Shown: positions 61,516 through 64,000 of the stretch, in pieces
Position numbering within the stretch: position 1 is the stretch's first letter
Layout: every line of letters begins with the position of its first letter
From: an uncultured Eubacterium sp.
Lineage (GTDB): Bacteria; Bacillota; Clostridia; Lachnospirales; Lachnospiraceae
Length of the DNA: 64,000 nt
Direction of reading: 5' to 3'
Assembly (NCBI GenBank): GCA_910580075.1
Contig: CAJTVR010000013.1
Span: 10,528 to 74,527, forward strand
Made by a program: the position numbers and the translations under genes
The notes under the pieces: generated by a model
The model's input: only the letters and a program-made list of their open reading frames with translations
What the model was told of the DNA's origin: nothing
The model's database searches: none

Positions 61516-62391
61516 ATGATCAATATCAGCGGGCATCTGCGTGAAAGAAGAAACGTCTTCGGATTTTGTGATGAAAGCGTGGAGCTGATGGTAAACTGCT
61601 GTGGAAAACAGCTATTTGTGAAACAGGATTATTCTTTAAACCGTGAAAAAGGGCGTCTGGATTATCAGATTATTTATATTTATAAAGGAGCCGGGCATTT
61701 TTTCCTGAATCAGAACTGGACAGTACTTCCTGCAGGCAGCGTAGTTTTATACCGCCCGATGGAGCCCCAGCAGTATTCTTATTATGCGAAGGATAAGCCG
61801 GAAATTTACTGGATTCATTTTACAGGAAGCCAGTGCGAGACTGTGTTAAACAGCTATTCTATAGATAACTGCTATATCGGGGAGAGCCGGTCTGTCAGGC
61901 TGCTGTTTCAGTATATTATTACAGAACTCCAGCTGAAGAAACTGCATTATGAAACGATTGTCCTGTCCGATTTTTCGATACTTCTCAGCACAATCCACCG
62001 CGCTTTAGAGCAGACCATGCGGCCGTATGAAAATGATTTTACGATTGACCGGCTGATTTGTGAGCTGAATTCCAAATATATGCAGAACTGGTCAGTATCT
62101 TCCATGGCCGATTTCTGCAAGTTAAGCAGCAGTTATTTTTCCCATACATTTAAAGAACGTACAGGCGTATCTCCCATGCGTTTTTTGAACAGTCTGCGCA
62201 TAGAAAAGGCAAAAGATTTTCTGATGACAAATGCAATGCCGGTAGCGACTGCGGCACAGCTTGCGGGATTTGACGACCCGTTATATTTCAGCCGTGTTTT
62301 TAAAAAACTGACTGGCGTAGCGCCGAATGAATTTTACCATAGTGCTTCAGATACCAATACTCCGTCCTGGTTTCAGGAAAATGAGGACTAG
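61516..62391 (+). CDS. AraC-family regulator of the sulfated-glycan module
   Basis: A 291-residue intact regulator. An N-terminal cupin sensor (DYQIIYIYKGAGHFFLNQNW, LPAGSVVLYRPMEPQQYSYY) is followed by two helix-turn-helices (NWSVSSMADFCKLSSSYFSH and PVATAAQLAGFDDPLYFSRVF), ending KLTGVAPNEFY. It is divergent from the sulfatase gene and probably activates that operon in response to a sugar. GGGGAAGGAAA precedes ATG 61516. It is one of the few undamaged genes of the module. Confidence 0.85.
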   Translation: MINISGHLRERRNVFGFCDESVELMVNCCGKQLFVKQDYSLNREKGRLDYQIIYIYKGAGHFFLNQNWTVLPAGSVVLYRPMEPQQYSYYAKDKPEIYWIHFTGSQCETVLNSYSIDNCYIGESRSVRLLFQYIITELQLKKLHYETIVLSDFSILLSTIHRALEQTMRPYENDFTIDRLICELNSKYMQNWSVSSMADFCKLSSSYFSHTFKERTGVSPMRFLNSLRIEKAKDFLMTNAMPVATAAQLAGFDDPLYFSRVFKKLTGVAPNEFYHSASDTNTPSWFQENED

Positions 62392-62481
62392 GGAGTGTCT
62401 GATTCTGTCACAGGCAGCTGGAGGGAACATCAGACGGTTTCTATCAGGTGTCCGGTTAATCTTCGATTTTTCAAGTATGTG

Positions 62482-63270
62482 CTAGATATACCGGTAAATA
62501 TTGTATATGCTGATCAGGATCATCAGTTCCATCAGTCCGGTAAATAATTTATCGACGGTTTTATGACTAGTCTTTTTATGAACTGCCGTGCCTGCCAGTC
62601 CGCCCAGAATGCCGCATCCGCTCATAAGAACCAGCAGTCTGGCTGAAAACGGGGGAATATTTCCTGCAGATATGCTGAAAATAAGGCTCGCAGTCTGGGA
62701 AAACAGGATTATGTATATGGAATACAAAGCAGCTTCCATGGTCTTCATGGAAAATAAATAGAACAGTACAATCAGATTGACCGGGCCGCCGCCGATTCCA
62801 AGAAACGCAGATAAGATACCTAATGTGCACCCGGTAAATAAGATGGCGGATTTGTTTGTTATGTTTTTGGTGGTAATCTTTTCTTTATTCAGTTCATAAG
62901 CCAGTGTTCCAGCCGTAATCAGAAGCAGAATGGCTGCCTGTATGGCTCCGGCTTTGTGCCGAAGCTGCGGCAGGCGCAGTATATACTGAAAAGCTGATTT
63001 GCCAAGTACGCCGCCTGCGATGCTGCCAAGAGCCAGGATAGAGGCAGTCGTTTTATCAAAATCACCGCTGTTTGTGTGCTTCAGGTTTTTGTAAAGCGAC
63101 ACGGCGGACATAGAGAGTACGGTGCAGCCGGAAAGGAAAGATACGGATGCTGGTTCCATGATAGCGGCTGCATCCAGCACCGGTTTGATAATAACGCCGC
63201 CTCCGATTCCGCAAATGGAACCTGCTGCAGACGATAAGAAACACACAATTAAAATAACGAATAGTTTCAT
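62482..63270 (-). CDS. TauE/SafE-family sulfite/sulfate exporter
   Basis: A 262-residue membrane protein with about eight hydrophobic segments in two halves. Each half has the family glycine motif: SSAAGSICGIGGGVIIKPVL near the N-terminus and GILSAFLGIGGGPVNLIVLF in the middle. TauE/SafE proteins export sulfite, sulfate or sulfonates. Next to a sulfatase and its maturase the likely role is getting rid of released sulfate. Full length and intact. The gene ends 90 bases from the convergent araC gene. Confidence 0.8.
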   Translation of the reverse strand: MKLFVILIVCFLSSAAGSICGIGGGVIIKPVLDAAAIMEPASVSFLSGCTVLSMSAVSLYKNLKHTNSGDFDKTTASILALGSIAGGVLGKSAFQYILRLPQLRHKAGAIQAAILLLITAGTLAYELNKEKITTKNITNKSAILFTGCTLGILSAFLGIGGGPVNLIVLFYLFSMKTMEAALYSIYIILFSQTASLIFSISAGNIPPFSARLLVLMSGCGILGGLAGTAVHKKTSHKTVDKLFTGLMELMILISIYNIYRYI

Positions 63271-63352
63271 AATATAAAATCTCCTCTCTGTGTACCAGTT
63301 CTGTTACCAGTATAAAAAAAGGAGATTTCAATTCTATTTCATATTATGTTTT

Positions 63353-63955
63353 TTACATGGATTTTATTGCTTTTATGGAAAACGCTATTCGTTCCATTTC
63401 CGGCAGGCAGGCATCGAAGAACATCTGATAAGATTTACAGAAATAATTCCGGCCGTATGCAGTTCCAGGCTGAGTCTGCAGCGGGTCAAGACATGCTATA
63501 TACTGCTGCCACATAAAACCCTGGTGCCGGTAAGATTCATATATGCGGCGGATCCGGGCAGCTGTTTTTTTCGTGACAACCGTAAGTACATTAAAATCTG
63601 CCCCTGCACGGCGCAGTTTTTCAGCAGCTCTTAAAACTTTCAGATAGGTGCCTGATCCCTGTGAATCTTTGCGAAAGGCATCATGGGTCGCTTTGATTCC
63701 ATCTACGGACAGTCCTATGAGAAAATGGTTATCTGCAAAAAAACGGCACCATGTTTCATCTATCAGATATCCGTTTGTCTGCAGGGCATGCGTTATCTGG
63801 ACATGGTTTATATTATATTTTTTTTCGGCATCTATCCATTTTTTGTAAAAGGCCAGTCCGGCCAGGGAAGGCTCTCCGCCCTGAAACAGAAATGTGCATG
63901 TTCCGGATGCCTGTGCAAGCGCTTTTTTGATAACCTGCTCCATCACATCATCTGA
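63353..63955 (-). pseudogene. Anaerobic sulfatase maturase (anSME), both ends missing
   Basis: The 200 visible residues match the middle of the radical-SAM anSME: DVMEQVIKKALAQASGTCTF, LFQGGEPSLAGLAFYKKWID, LQTNGYLIDETWCRFFADNH and LIGLSVDGIKATHDAFRKDS, then MWQQYIACLDPL. The CxxxCxxC radical-SAM cluster should precede this; upstream of the DDVM motif the frame turns into unrelated sequence (about 63,955-64,000). The C-terminal SPASM cluster domain is absent as well, as the frame ends at 63353. So the piece cannot convert a sulfatase Cys to formylglycine. The window ends before showing whether more of the gene follows. Confidence 0.7.
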
Positions 63956-64000
63956 CGACCAGACGAATAGACGTAGAGGAAAACGCCGAGAAAAACAGGG

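Overview
The window reads as Clostridia, most likely a gut Lachnospiraceae. The signs are low to moderate GC, strong GGAGG-type ribosome binding sites, a LicT/beta-glucoside PTS, TRAP and sugar ABC systems, an anaerobic sulfatase with its maturase, Fst-like and Hol_Tox-like type I toxins, and an IS256 fragment. No species is claimed. No tRNA, rRNA or CRISPR array was seen.

Layout. (1) Bases 1-20,552 (+): surface polysaccharide cluster. It has glycosyltransferases, Wzx flippase, Wzy-like polymerase, a UDP-HexNAc epimerase/dehydrogenase pair, FdtA/FdtB for a 3-amino-3,6-dideoxyhexose, acyltransferases, an AsnB-type amidotransferase and a UDP-GlcNAc 2-epimerase. Two genes are out of frame at G homopolymers (G10 and G6). 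(2) 20,679-23,690 (-): large secreted solenoid-like surface protein with a 30-bp coding repeat. (3) 23,800-24,972: gene-poor, with a broken remnant of the kind seen on conjugative elements. (4) 24,973-37,115 (+): a tight AT-rich eight-gene operon, the most interesting item here. It encodes a DptF-like P-loop ATPase, two large proteins of unknown fold, a ParA-like ATPase, an HD protein with a zinc ribbon, a GHKL (Hsp90/MutL-fold) ATPase, an unknown protein and a DUF6339-like protein. It looks like a defence system that I cannot match to a named one. (5) 37,300-40,440: decayed AraC and TRAP genes. (6) 40,580-45,162: LicT-controlled beta-glucoside operon (antiterminator, PTS EIIBCA, 6-phospho-beta-glucosidase). 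(7) 45,271-52,661: hypothetical protein, chemoreceptor, hybrid histidine kinase, aldo/keto reductase. (8) 52,712-54,071: RpiR gene fused to GH13 and PTS leftovers. (9) 54,100-54,960: two neighbouring type I toxin-antitoxin modules. (10) 55,119-57,121 (-): YolD plus Y-family polymerase with an SOS-like promoter, then a small gene with palindromic operators and an IS256 fragment. (11) 57,948-64,000: sulfated-glycan module (ABC transporter, sulfatase, AraC, TauE exporter, maturase) in which most catabolic genes carry deletions, frameshifts or stops.

How it fits. The first 20 kb builds a surface glycan rich in amino and uronic sugars; the G-tract frameshifts could vary it or could be sequencing errors. 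The right half senses and uses host or plant glycans, but many uptake genes have lost internal segments while neighbouring signalling genes are whole. That suggests gene decay, or an assembly problem that reads must exclude. The defence-like operon sits between element debris on the left and decayed genes on the right, as expected of an accessory island.
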